From positions 5,725,865 to 5,789,864 of the forward strand of contig OY718806.1 of assembly GCA_963070105.1 (NCBI GenBank): a DNA stretch of 64,000 bases. The letters are read 5' to 3'. The DNA is from Litomosoides sigmodontis. Lineage: Eukaryota; Nematoda; Chromadorea; Rhabditida; Onchocercidae. The position numbers were made by a program, and so were the translations under genes. A model generated the notes under the pieces. That model was not told the origin of the DNA, searched no databases, and worked only from the letters and a program-made list of their open reading frames with translations. Shown here one piece after another: positions 1 to 13,747 of the stretch. Each line of letters starts with the position of its first letter. Positions within the stretch are counted from its first letter, which is position 1.

Positions 1-758
1 TGACCAAAAGAACAACAAATAGTGTTCACGGTTATTCACTGCCGAATTTAAGTGAACTTACATTGGAATGGATTGATTGCTTGCCAAACACCTTCACTTC
101 GTTCATCGGCTAAAACGTACAAAAATTCTAACAGCATAAACCCAAATGATCAGTTAGAAAAACAAAACCGAAATGACTCTTCATGATAAATTCAATAACT
201 TCTTCACTTTAACATATCAGATACCTAGAAATTATGTAAAGAACAAAAAAACACAATGGTTAAAAAGCGAATGCACAGCGGGTTTAGTATTTACGCATTA
301 CGATGCTGGAACCATATATGTGAAGAAAAATTGTGAAATATTGAAAAAGTGATTAAACTAATAGTTTCGTAGTCAATGCGAGAAGAACGAACAGCCATAC
401 TACATACTTAAATCAAATAAGGCATTGGTTTTTTTTCCAATCTACTCATTAGAAGTTGCAACAATCAAAAGTATCGAATCAAATGTATTATGCTATACGA
501 GACGGTCAATGGAAGGAAACACGATAGAAATGACAGAAACTGATCCGGGTCTAAACACAGAGCTAAACACTCGGGGTAGTAGAAAATTTTTTAACAATAA
601 CAAACAAACAGCATCGGTTGGAAGAAGAGAATTCAATTTCGTATTACAAGATTTTTTTCTCAACGATTTAGCCAACTTTGTGCTTAAATGCGTCACACTG
701 CTACATGTCACATATCTTCAAGAATCGAAACCGATAAAAAATTAAAAGCAAAACTTAC
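1..758. other. 3' intron of the NHERF-like gene or region beyond it, no exon recognised
   Basis: After the last assigned exon a strong donor (GTAAGT, 758-753 on minus) opens an intron running leftward. I tested the open stretches on the minus strand around 490-710 and found none with both an acceptor in the required phase and a sequence resembling an NHERF C-terminus. Nothing else is recognised here. Confidence 0.5.
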
Positions 759-3700
759 AGATGAACCATTCTCAAAATTGTACAAATCTACTCGACCAAA
801 TGAATATTCCATATGATTTTCAGTGTACCATTGGTCAACTTCCTCTGATGCAACCAGCAACTCCGTCCGTAATGGATTCGTTTTTATTAATGATACAACC
901 TCCTGCATAACAATTACAACATCTATATGAAAACAATTATTTGGTAAAATCATTCTAGAATACAACAAGAGAATGACTTTAAGCTGTCTTTTTTAAGACT
1001 TAGCACATCATTTTTTTACAAATACTGAATTAAACTAAACTGTCAAAAATAAAAAACTGCAGCCAAAACAACTACATAGTCCAATGATTTAAAATTCCTA
1101 TAAATGCGCCAAAATTATAGACCTTGTGAGCAGTGCTCGGGTAAATGAGCTGACCATTTACACCCACAATTCGTTGTCCCATCTGTAAACCAGCCCGTTC
1201 ACCGATACCATTTTTATCAACAGCTCCAACAAAATGACCCCGATTTTTTTCGGCATGTAAATTAAATCCGAACTCTTCCGTCGGGTCACGTTTTCTCTGC
1301 ACCAAAGCCAAACATAAACAATTTACAAAGCATTTGAAAAATGACAAAAACTGCAATAACCATGTACTGAAATACCGAATATTATATCCGCGCCCAATGT
1401 CATCACCAATTTACATTGTTAGATAAAATGCATGACCGGGAAGTCTTGCATTCAACAAAATGGCCATATTTTTGAAAAGACAACAACTCATGTGAACTAC
1501 ACCTCAGTGCGATGAATACTTTACGAAACGAATGCAGTACGATGAAGAACTTAGGTGAGGACGGAGAATACATAAAAAGTAAGATCTTTTAAAAGAGACC
1601 AAAATTTGTGCACTTTTTTTAAGACAATTTATAAATCGAAAAACAAGAATATCCGGTTTGCAAGCAATTTCCATTTCGCGTTTTTTGAATTATGTTAATT
1701 TTGAATTTATAGGAATACGAACCAAACGGCACAGTCGTGGTTTCGGAATATTAGTCATTGGTTGAATGGATCCTGTCGAAGAAATGTTATAACTCTGCTT
1801 GACCTCCTGAAAACAATTCGCATCCTACTTTTTTACAAAAAAATTTCTCGAATTCACAGCTGTAACATTTCTCTCATCATCAGTTACATATCTCTCATCA
1901 TCAGTTACCAATAGCAGTACTCTTCAACAGCATTTTTCGGACGAGCAATATTAGCAATCAGCAAAAATCCCCAAAGTTTGTCAAAAAACACTTCGGTAAA
2001 ACATTTTAAATATTTTCCCGAAGAAGCCAGAAGGAATAAAAAGTGGACAAGGAGAAAGGCGAGACTGTGAAAGATGTCATGCATCTAAATAACTTGTTGA
2101 TTTCGCAGCAAAGTTAACACCGTAAAATACAGTAAAAAAGAGAATATCCACATCGGATAAAAGTTTCGAACAGAATTTGCCAACACTCCACCGACCAAAA
2201 TTAAATTCTCTATGTATATAATTTAAGAACAGATGCAGATAACAAAAGAAAGAGATGGAAAACTTAAACTGAAACTAGGAGTCCTAGTCCTCCACTGAAC
2301 TGTTAAAAATAGCTACCTTCCAAATTTTGTTTAAAAAACAAGTTTTCCTTTTTCGTTTTGTTAACCGGTGCCATGCCAACTATTTCATAGTTGGCATTTC
2401 ACTTCTTGGAATTCCTTAATTGGAATAATGGACGCAATTTACCGCTTCTGTTCTGCTGCTCACCATTGAAGAATTATAACTAGTTACTGCATAGTGAATA
2501 TTATTTATGGACTTATGGGTGGTAGATGGCTTAAATTGGAAGAAATTACCATTACAAATAGTTTAAGCCAATATTATAGGTAAAATTTGAGGTATGCCAA
2601 AAAAAGTACACAATAAGTAACTGATCGAGAAAAACAGAGAGTTATAAAACATCTCCACACTTATTTAATTGCCGATCATTCACTGTGGAACAGCATACGA
2701 CTTTTCGCAACCTTCCTTGAATACGCTAACCAATTTGCACCCGAAATTTATGTTACTCTCTTTTATCTCCCTCCTCCTGCTTCGCTACGGTATTTCGAGG
2801 GAGGAGAAATAAGCAGAGTGAGGGAAGCACAACACAACAAACATTAAAATTGGATGAAAGGAATATCTATGCCTTCTCGAAGATTCTCATGTCAATCTGA
2901 ACATTTTTGCAAAATCTGACCTGATAAAGAATGAAACGAATTAAACTGAACTGATTGGTCTAAATCCTCCTCATACTCGGGGGGAAATGTTCACAGAGAC
3001 GATCGGACTACCATGCATTACGTACATTGATTGACACACATATACAGTACGTGTACACATTACACACATATGCGTAGACGCAGAGAGAAAAGAGCTTAAG
3101 TGATAGATGGAAAGGAAGCAATCTCGGGACATAATCGATAAAGCAGAGTGTACGAAAATAGAAGGTTGGAAAGCACGATCGGAAGGTTTTTCTCTCTCTC
3201 TCTCTCTCCCTCTCCCTCTTTCTCCCACGACAATGATGGGAAAGATATTTCGTCACTTTCTGTTTAATTTAATCAATCCCTCACAACCCACAAATGTGGT
3301 AGTATTGCGGGGCAACTGCATACACGTAAAATATAACAATGTCAAAATGTGTTTGATGCAACTCTTTGTTCAGACGTCACTTTTTACGATGGGCGATCGC
3401 CGATCGCCATACGTTGTATCTCTTGCTGTGGAGAGGGAGTGAAGAGTCTCCACGAAATATTGAAATGATCATGAAGAATTAAAGTAGGATGAAGAGTTTA
3501 TGAGAGCTCTGGAAAATGTGTTAATTTAGGTCGGATAATGGATGATGATGATGGATTGTAGGTGCGGTTGACAAAACTTGTGGTTATCATACTCATCAGT
3601 ACTCATATTTTAGTCATTCCAGTCATCATTTTTCTACAATCCCGCGGAGTCCACGTATTCATTCTCAACAGCACTTCTCAGCTACACTTCAGATAAATGC

Positions 3701-6700
3701 CATTAATAAATGTTCATTCGTAAAGTTACTTTGTGACACAATGTTCTTGTACTTGTAAAGTGTTGGAAAGAAGGAATAGATGAATGAACAGAGGAAGATG
3801 GATGAGTGGCTTGTCATTTCAAGAAATAAGTTGAACACAAATCATTTCTTCACTTCAGAATTGTGATTCGTTGTTGTAGAGTTACACCAGAAACAGCGGA
3901 GTAGTGGAGAAGGAAGAAGGAGGATGAAAGAACACCAAAGAGAACCAGCCATTCCTTTGACAAAAAGTTTCTGTTGAATGAGAAGATAGCTAAGTTCATT
4001 TGCTAATATCGACACATGCGACAGCTGATAAGCTTATAAAATGCAGAATATTGGGAGTGACAGCAATCGTCCAGTGAAATGGCATAGCATTGTAAGCAAA
4101 ATAAATGCGTAAACTATTGGGAAATTTTGGCTTAGAAGAAGAGAAGGACTAACCGTTGGGAAGTGTAGACGAATTGCTTCTGAAGTTGCTAGCGAATTGT
4201 CCTGAAGGCAGTGGTGTTGCTCCTCCTCACTGGATAGATGAAACAGTGAAGCGTCCCGACTGCGCTGAAACAATCATAAAATTCCACCAATGCTAAGTCT
4301 AAAGCAGCAAATTCGAGATGTTGTGGGGTAGGAAGTACGGAAAACATCAGTGCAACTGCTCCTTATTCATCTCTTCTTCCGCTGAAATTCAGCCGAAATG
4401 TCGACAGTCCAACTGAAATTCTTCCTGTATTGAATTACTACTCATTATACATACAATGGATATTGTAGCTGCCTGTCATTATCAGGTAGAACGTGAAAGT
4501 AAGCAAGCGAAGGTAGTGCTAAAGATGATACCAGCAATTCCCTATAACATGCAGTAGCATAAGTGAAATGGTACGTGTAGCCTATCTCAGATGTATCCAT
4601 TAACTATTCGTTGACTCGCGGATTAATTTAGCCATTGGGAATGACGACGATAGGATAATATCGTCTTAAAAATGGCTAGTCACGTATGCCGGCTTTACTG
4701 ATAGTTGACTTCGTTTTAATGTTCTTTATTACAGTTAATCAATAACTTAAATTTCACTTTAAAAATGAAGTATTTTCATGAATAAACCACTACATGAATG
4801 AGCTCAACAAAAAGGTGGCATAACCAGTGTAAACTTTTTTAAACGATCAATAAAGTTCCTCAGCGAAACATTAAGACTGCTTGCTGCTTTCAGTATTTTC
4901 AAGGACTGGAAAGAGCAAGAAGCACGCACGTGCACATTTACAGCAAGATAACGGTAAATGTATGAGAGCAGTCCGCAACGGTAAAATTTCAAAAAGTGTG
5001 AAAAAGATAGCTGCTGTTTGGAGACTGTTTACCAGCTGTACACAGCAGAACAGTCACTCCAACGAGCACTTGATGAGATAGATAAACGAATTGGCGTACA
5101 TCGAATGAATGAATGAATGAATGCGCCAAGAGCATTCAGCAAATTAGGATACAAAAACAGGGTATATATGAATGCGTGACTCCACCGCTTTCCTTTATCC
5201 TTACAGACAGGTCCTTTGACCTATACACTATCTACTTAAGTGAGCCGCTACAATCGCACAGACACATATCCAGATATAAAGCATGGAATGATGTCAGGTA
5301 AATTCAGCTTGATATCTACACATGAAGCTAACATTATAATGTGTATCATGGCTCGCTCAATAATTGATCATTAATTTGATAGTAGTGAAGGGGCGAAGAA
5401 GCAGCAAGCGCCTGAAACGAGCTAGTCCAAAATGTTAAACAGAGCAACCAACCTCCTTTTGTTGAGAAGAGCAGACAACATTAGGCAAAGCAAGCGTTAC
5501 AGGAGTATTATTCTTTTCATACCACGCTAAGTCCTCTTCCGATATCACAATAAGTTCACACTGCAGTGGATTCTCTTTGATTCTTTGAACCACCTAGAAA
5601 TAAATGTCCAGCTTTTCTCATAAATCACGTGTGTTTCAGCTGATGTGAACGATTTGTGCGGATGATTGAGCGAAATCTTTCTTGAAATTTATGAACATAG
5701 ATTAATGCAAGATTCTCACTGTGCAGTTCATCTCTTGTTTGTCTTAACTTCAAGAGGTCAACTATTCACTTCAATATTCAACTTGACTTCATACGGATTA
5801 TAAATAAAAAGGTCATCAGTGGTCATTTAATTAATGTCTACTGATAAATTGTTGCTGCGTTTATAACAGCATTGTTTCAAGGGAGAAAAACTCTATCAGA
5901 AATCAAACGCTTTTATACTTCCTACTAGTAAAAAGCAGAACATTAGGATTAGAACATTCCAAAGAATTGCTCGCAAATCATAAATCATTTTCTTTAAAAC
6001 AATAAAGAAAATGGCGGATCAAACAATTAGATTCTCCCAAAGTCTTTTGCTGATTGTACGAATGTCTTATAATCTAAAGGAAAAAGTTCAAAAAAAACCG
6101 GAAATTCCTGTAGAATGGGACATAGTGTGAAAGGAAGGTATACAGTCCTGAAATGAGGTCACCGTGTTGAACGCATTCATAATTCCATCTCCGCACTCAC
6201 AAACAATTGCCTATACTTTCCCACCCTCAAACCCACTTCTCTTCCGTCTCCCACAACTCAACCTTTTATTAACAGCTATCCTACTAAAGCATATTTCTTG
6301 CGAAAATAATAATAGGACAAAAGTTAGTAGTATCAGCGAAATGATTCAATGGATTATTTTTTCTTTCAAAATATAAACTCCTCTCTCCGTACATTTAAAT
6401 AATGACAGAAACTATACTTTACACTCAAAAAAGTACCATTAGTTATGCATGTGTCTTCTTCAGGAGGTAGATAACATACGTTTCTGTTCAACTGAATAGT
6501 AGAACGCTTGCACTATGCACTATCCAACAGTTGAAAGACCCTCTGCTACCATAATTCGTTCAGTAGTTAAAGTAATGAATTTAGCATAAATAAGGGAAGT
6601 AGCAAAAGAAGCCGTTATCAACTTATCTTTTTTTCAGTTGTTTAAAATTGAGAATTTCACTCACACACAGCACAGTCAAAGCAAATTTTGAACATAAAAC

Positions 6701-7725
6701 TTCATTCAACAAAGCGAAGCAATCGGTTCTACTGGAAACAATTTATCAGGGAACTTTTACATTATTACTAAGCTTGCGCAAATATCAAACCAATTGCTGA
6801 CATAAAATGGCATGTAAGAAATGAAGTTAGAAGGCATTCTCATTTGTAGTTAGGGGAAAAGAGGAATGAGAAGTATGAAGCATACCACACCTATCCAACT
6901 TCCGGTACCAATATCCGAAGAGAGCTTGCTATGACGGAATACATTCAAGCACTATGGGATATGAAGTCTTAATAAACGGATATTGAGTGTTGAGGATGTA
7001 CGGTAAGGAATAATGGTACCGTAACACAAAAGAAACAATCTACGAGGAATGAAAAATATTAAACTCAACACATCACATATTTAAATGAGCACATGTTAGG
7101 CAATAATTTCACACCTATTTTTAATAATTTTTCCTACTGGGCACCAAAAGAATCATTATTTTTATACCGAAACTTAGAAGCGAAACAATAGCGAAATTAA
7201 TTATTAATGAAGCTTAAGGAAAAAAATATGCAGAGATGAAAATTAGAAAAATTACCTTTTTGTGATTTTCATCAATGATACAATGCCCGTTGACGACCAA
7301 AACTCTATCACCTGGTCGCAAACCACTACGATTAGCTGCGCTGTCAATATTTACAGTGCCAATAAACAGTGGTTTACCCTTTTCTGCATGCAAATTATAT
7401 CCGTATTCCTGGAAAGTCTCTATGCTTACACACTACCTTAACTGTCTTAAATCATTAGAAATTTCCAAGAAAGTAAGATCCTACATTCAATTCAGCGATG
7501 CCTTTGCATTCGTCCACCTGTCTCACCAAGTGCTTTTATTTCGATATTTGAGAACTTCGCAGAAGCTAAATTTCCATTCGGTGAACAGCGTTTCGTCCAA
7601 CAGATCCAAACCCGTATGTTATTTGACTTAAATTTCTAGTAATAAGAAAGTACCTGCGCAGGATCGCTTCTCGTAATTAAGCAAACGCGTGGCAAAGGAG
7701 CATCATTTGATAGCTTGATTGACAT
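759..7725 (-). CDS. nrfl-1: NHERF-like scaffold with two PDZ domains (3' end not found)
   Basis: Exons on the minus strand: 7725-7654, 7408-7256, 5593-5453, 4264-4154, 1296-1123, 902-759; all junctions keep phase 0. The start reads MSIKLSNDAPLPRVCL, as in NHERF N-termini. PDZ1 is built from exons 1-3 (carboxylate-binding loop EYGYNLHAEKG, then RSGLRPGDRVLVVNG and CELIVISEEDLAWY). PDZ2 comes from exons 5-6 (EFGFNLHAEKNRG, ERAGLQMGQRIVGVNG, ELLVASEEVDQWY). The 37-residue exon 4 (RSRDASLFHLSSEEEQHHC) is an acidic/polar linker with good splice sites; it is 111 nt long and could be skipped without a frame change, so it is the least certain exon. NHERF proteins tether transporters and receptors to ezrin/radixin/moesin and actin under the apical membrane. 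The C-terminal ERM-binding region was not found to the left of 759 and is probably outside the window. Confidence 0.87.
3190..3226 (+). repeat. (CT)n microsatellite
   Basis: A pyrimidine tract of CT and CCCT units lying in the long intron of the NHERF-like gene between the linker exon (4154-4264) and the PDZ2 exon (1123-1296). It is on the strand opposite the gene, so in the transcript it is a GA repeat. It generates spurious open frames rich in Arg-Glu or Ser-Leu. Confidence 0.9.
5103..5123 (+). repeat. (GAAT)5 microsatellite
   Basis: Five GAAT tetranucleotide units in tandem, in the intron between the PDZ1-end exon (5453-5593) and the linker exon of the NHERF-like gene. No function is suggested. 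Confidence 0.9.
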
Positions 7726-10700
7726 ACTGCATCTGAAATTCAGCACTGCTTCCCTTCTGCACACTGTAATGTGCCAAAATTGATGCTACCGACACTCTCT
7801 GATGATGAAGTTGAAGAGCTGAAATAGTCAATGGTAAATTGAAAGCAAATAGCTTACGACCATATGATGCCTCAATAAATAACATCTAATACACATAATT
7901 TAAAGCAAAATTCCTCAATGACCTACAGATCTGAAATTTTAATTTGGAATTCAGGAAACGCATGTATAGGCAGGTGTGTGTCACAAACTGTCAAGACTAT
8001 AAAGTCTCAAGCAGCAAATTATAAATGATGGTTTTTTTATTCCAGAACAATAAAACGACTACACAAATTCCAGTGATCACATTATTAAGTTCCTTAGTAT
8101 TCAGTATCAGTCCTTCATGAGTACGCAGCATTTTAAACACCAGATAAGAGACAGTTCCCCTCTCGTGGATGCCCCTGGATGGAGGACAAAGACATGACCT
8201 ACCGACATGATCATACGAGAACATTTACTGCACCTAACTTGTCTATTTCGCTGAGGTTTATCCTTTGCTTGTTGCACGGATTTCCTAACAAGCTTACCTT
8301 TTCATTAACTTGATGCTGGCTGGCATCGTTCTCAATAAAAGACTTAAAAAAGTCACCATCCGGTATGTGCCATTCAGGGACCTTTTGTTACATCAACTCC
8401 CACCGAAGGTGACAACATGTGCTACCTTTGACTCAAATTGTCGTAAAGGAAAAATCTTTTCAGTCAATACTGTTCTCTCTCTCTCTCCCTATCTGTTCTC
8501 TGTCCCACAGGTCATCTTCACTTTTTTGCTAGTAATTAGACACATACTCTCCCAACAAGCTCGAAAATAACATTTAGCTAATCCAGTTCAACATTTTTTT
8601 AAATGCCTATTAAACAGAAACGCGAAAGGAAAGCAGAGACGTGATATTTTACAAAGACGTGATACAACTCCACGTTCGGCAACGAAGTCTTGCGTTAGGT
8701 TTCAAGCTATGCCTACTCTTCGGCTGATCATAAATCACCGGAAGCGATACAAAAAAATGAGAAAAGGAAAATATTAACGCAGTTAATTGACAACAGGAAA
8801 TATTTGCATAAACCCGGATTATGCAAAACTGTTCCAGCAATTTCTCATTTTAACAGCAGCTTAACCCGCAATCGAATCACATCCATGTCGTTTATAATAA
8901 AAAGTCAAATTTAGCAATTTATTTTATATAAAATTGACCTTTTACTTTTTGTCGATGGCTACCCTTTGTTAAATGTTCACTCTTAGTAGAAGTAAAAAGT
9001 TATCATATCCCAAAATGTAAACCATGCTGCGCTGACATTCTTATGTGGCCAAATATGACGCCACAGACCTTCGTGTCAATTCGTCATCAAATGTTTATGC
9101 AAAACGCTCACAACACGTACAAAAAGAACATTACTGTTTTTACTACTAAAAATGAAACTGTCGACCGGAAAATAAATTATTAGTTGGTCGCACAGGAATG
9201 ATGTTGTTTTAGCAAGTAAAACACTTTCTTAATTAATATACGAAAGTTCCAGTTAGAGTTAACAGTAACTTTCGTCACTAATCTAATGTCGATTAGTCCC
9301 ATTCCTCCGCCATTTTACGTTTTACTGACCGTTAGTTGCTGTTCTACTTGGTCATCAATAACTCATTTTGTCGCTGTTCCTCTCGCAAACAGCAATGAAT
9401 AAAATTCACCCTCAAAGTTACAAGTAATCTAAGCTATCGGCAAGAAAAAATATTGATTTAATTAATCAAATTTCATCGAATACCTTCCAAAGAAAAAAAA
9501 ACATCTGTTAAATCAGAGATGTAGATAGATGTTCAGCTGGGACTGCATCATTCTCGATAAGGTTGGTTTTATCTGTTGCGGTTCTATACTATCAGGTGTA
9601 TCGTTCTGTTTTTCCGTCTTCCATTTTCATCAACAATTTTTTTTAATTAACCCGTTCAACAAAAAAGTTGTAGTGATATCTCCTCACTAATGACTATTAT
9701 AGCCGTCATACTCCACAGCAAACTTTTATTGTGATGCATATTTACCTGCCAAGAGCACTAGATCAACCAGAACATAAGACTGTGCTCGAAACGTGAGGTT
9801 GATCAAAAGCAATTCAAAACACTTCATTTTGACTTTGTTTGACTCTCTCCGGTTTAAAAAAGAACAAAGAATTTCGCAATGCGCAATCTGCGCTTCGAAG
9901 CACAGAACAGGGGGTTGAGGTAGGGATGGTGGAGGCCTTTAAGTTAGTTCCGCAATGAATCAGATCAACTGTGAAAAGGAAAACTTGCCCACCATGCCTT
10001 CACTGGTCTCGGTTCTCTAATGTAATATATTAAAAAAAAAGGCCGTCATGTCCGTGACCTTCCTACTACTACAACGGCATATCTCATTTACCTACTATAA
10101 ACCAACCATTATTTCATAATGAAATAAAGATGATGGGTCAATGGGTGAAATTTGCAAGAATTTAAACAGTAAAAAATGAGTGCTTGACATCATTTTTTCA
10201 TCTTCTTCCTTCACAGTAAGTCCATCAATTGATTTTGCAGCACATCTAAGTTATGACAATCATCCCACCAAGTTTGAAGGAAAACTGAAAAAAAGAGTCG
10301 AGAAGAACTAGAACTATTGATGAAATTTGATGAAGCAAGGGTGACTGAACAACAAAAACGTTCGCAGTTGTAAACCGATGAACAAGAATAAACACGAATT
10401 ACAACACTTAGCGCATAACTGTTACTTGGCTGAAAAAATCAACCAAACGGCTTTGCGTGGACACTTTCATAAATTATTGTAGACCACACTGTCTATAAGA
10501 GGACAAAAACTACGGATCCCTTTATTTTGATACAAAGGAATGAAAGCAACAAGAAAAGCTATGACCCACTACTTCATTGCAAAATTACGATTCACACATG
10601 TCGATGTGTTTATCACTTCCACTAAGTTAACCATCAAGATTGATTCAAAAAAAGAAAATGTTGAAAGATGCAGGTAAATAAGCACTTTTTTTTAAAAAAG

Positions 10701-13700
10701 AAGTAATTTAAAAAAAGAGGAAAATCAATAGAATTGATAAACTGTAATTGTCACTTTTCACTATTTTTATGAACTCTTCAATAACAACGTAGCAAACTTT
10801 CTTCCCGCTGTTATGCTGTAGTTAGCATACTTTAATCCTAGTATTGCCAATTTTGAGGTTTTCTTTGAATAGCTTGAATCTTGTAATGCCGCTTTTTTTT
10901 TTGAAATGAACGAAGGAGGCACTAGCAAATTTACAATAAAATATCACTCATGCTATTACTTCAGGTTTTCTAAACTTCCCAGACTATACCTCATATGTTA
11001 CAATAAGCTAGAAGAAAATAACTCAACTAGTGGGACGATGAAGATTTACAGCAGTAAGAACCTAAAATGATAATTCATAAACAAACTTCATAATATTGTG
11101 CATCAGAACATATGATCGATATTCATTCCTTAAGACTAAGAAGTATTGCAGTGATTATTATAGCAATTACGTATGATTGAGGTCGAGCAATGCTGCAACA
11201 GCTTTGATGCTTCTTCCCTTTCCAGCAATACAGCTCCTTTACGTGTTGACAGAGTTCCGAAAATCTAACTTGTTTTAGAAAACAACACCTATTAGTGACA
11301 CTACTGTTAATTTTGATTAGAACATCCTAATTAATTAGCAAATAATATTCCAACTGATGTTTTAATATCACTAATAGTATTGACAGCTGCATGATATAAC
11401 AGGGTTGTGATGGATGACAAATGACATGATTAGGATACGCTACTTGCGTTTGCCTTATCAATACATAATAGAAGAGCACTAGCAATAGACCTTCCAAGGT
11501 TTATGGAGTAAAAATCAAGACGAAAAGCATCGACGACTGAAGAACAGATATACAGTTGCATAGAAGCTTACCTTCCTCGTTCTTTCTGACCTGTTTGGTG
11601 TGAACACCTTTGAGTTAAAGGCATTTGGTTGTTAAAATAACAAACCGTTTTGATACTAACGAATGTTGATAGTTTGGACGGTGGGAGATCAGAAAGTACA
11701 ACGGCTCAGTAGCGACATGAATGAAAAAAAGTGAAAAATCCCGGAATATGGAAAAAACTGATAGGATCAAACGAACAGCTGAATAAATTGTATGATATCT
11801 GAGAGTACGAAAATCCCATCCCATCACTGCTCGACAAAAAAGTGGAAGCATTTCATCTCGAAAAACAGCATTTCAACAGCGCATTATTTCCAGCATAGAT
11901 ATTGAATCAGCTTGCTAGGAAAGCATTTGTTGCTGTTGCAACATCAATTTTTGTGGAATTAAAAATTCCATCACCGTGGCCTTATAACTGAAAATACCAC
12001 TGCTCTTTCTTCACCACTTATCAGTATAAAAAACTAGTTTAGTGAAAGATCCTAGGTTAGGAAATTATGTGTTTAAACTAGCAAAAATCGCACTACTTGG
12101 AAGTGCTTGCATATATGAAGATAGGAAATAGAAGTGTGTAAAGAATAGGAATTTGATTTTTACGACGACAAAAAATTATAAAAGGAAACTGGGTAAAGAA
12201 AGAGAGAAATGTGAACCTTCAACATTTGTAGTGAGAGTAAACAGTTGCAATCCTCAGTTTCAAAAAAGACTAGGTTTGGATCACTATTGTGACGTAACTA
12301 ATCCTTTCCATACCCATACACGATACGTACGATTACTGGCTACCGAAGATTGCTGATGAACAGCCAAAATATGCGAAAGGGTGAGTTACTACGACTACGA
12401 CTGTTACTAATATCTAAGATACTGAAAGAGCAAAAATCAACGTTACAATCTTTCCAAAGCAGTGACGTCAGCAATCGACAATGAATAAAACTACTAGCAG
12501 CAAGAGATCATTATTACCTTATTACACCACAGAATCAATCTAAAAGAATCAGGCATGCTGTAGGCAATAAGGGAAAAGTGACAGTCATGTAAGAGGAATA
12601 TTTCCATAAACGAGAGCAGCATAGAATGCATCTCCCCCGTACTACACACAACATGACGTCACTGAGAGGTGATGGACGTAACCGTAACAATTTTCATCCC
12701 AGACAGCTAGCTACTTATCTAGCGCTAAATAAAACAACAAAGAAGATTCCTGCAACTGTCGTCCATCTCTAGACTACTGGGAAGCAATGACTGCGAAAAG
12801 ATCCCAGAAATATCACATCAAAGAAAACTAATGTAAGGATAACACGCAGCGACATGCTGTATATAAGGCTTCGATTAATAAACTTGAATTGGGGGACTTT
12901 TATCTTGCTTCTATAAATTTAGCATACATTGAGAAGTGAAATCTGGAATTGCTACTTGTTACCATAATCAAGAAATAGACAAACTCATTGACAAGAGCAT
13001 TATTGATTAGCAAAGATCAGCGAAGCACACATAAGAACAAAGCATGCATTGCACCTGTTAAATCAAAACACTGTCCCTATCGAAGTAAACTACCAATCCT
13101 TTTCTAAACTACCAGACATTATCAACAAATCTCATTTCTTTTTTAGGATGGAGTGTTTTCATAAAATTTTAAAGTCATGATTCTATGATACAAATCCGTT
13201 CCTACAGTAATATTTAAGACATGAAACACCTTAGTGGGAAATTAAGCGCATATAGCACATAATGTATTGCAAAGAGCAATGTGTCATCGTCTTAATGCAG
13301 TAACCAATACAGCAAAATCAGTTAATCAAAGCAACATGTTTGAGATCTACAACGTCCCTACTTACATAGCATTTCCACATAAAATTGTGGTTAACTGCCA
13401 AATTTGCTTTTTCAAACGGTTAGTCAAACTGTTGAGGAAAAAGATAGCTATTATAATGAAATATTATTTATAGAAGTTACAAAAATGGTAAAACAACTCC
13501 TAAATAAAATATAAACATCAGCAATAACGCTACCAGTGGATTCATGGTTAGGAAGTTCCATAATTTTTTTATAATTTCTTTTTCATTAATTTCTTTTTCA
13601 TTTTTTTTTCTTTACCAAGTTCACTGAAAGCAAAGCGCATCATGTGTGTTCCAACTGAATTCAAAAAAGGTCTAATACGAAGAAGCCAATACATTCGTAA

Positions 13701-13747
13701 AATATCCTGACATAAAATCAAGTTTTTGCTAAAACAAAATGTCCGAA
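7726..13747. other. 6-kb intergenic region without recognisable genes
   Basis: This stretch lies upstream of the NHERF-like start and downstream of the CRELD gene. Open frames are all under about 90 codons and have the composition expected by chance in AT-rich DNA. I saw no domain, tRNA or spliced-leader RNA signature. A pyrimidine-rich run ending in CAG (about 8473-8511, plus strand) resembles a splice acceptor but no exon follows. The left part probably carries the promoter of the NHERF-like gene, and non-coding first exons cannot be excluded. T-rich sequence around 13560-13615 is the A-rich 3' flank of CRELD. Confidence 0.55.

Noticed and set aside
3008..3256. Arg-Glu-rich frames near 3.0-3.3 kb
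   Set aside because: Produced by the (CT)n/(GA)n microsatellite.
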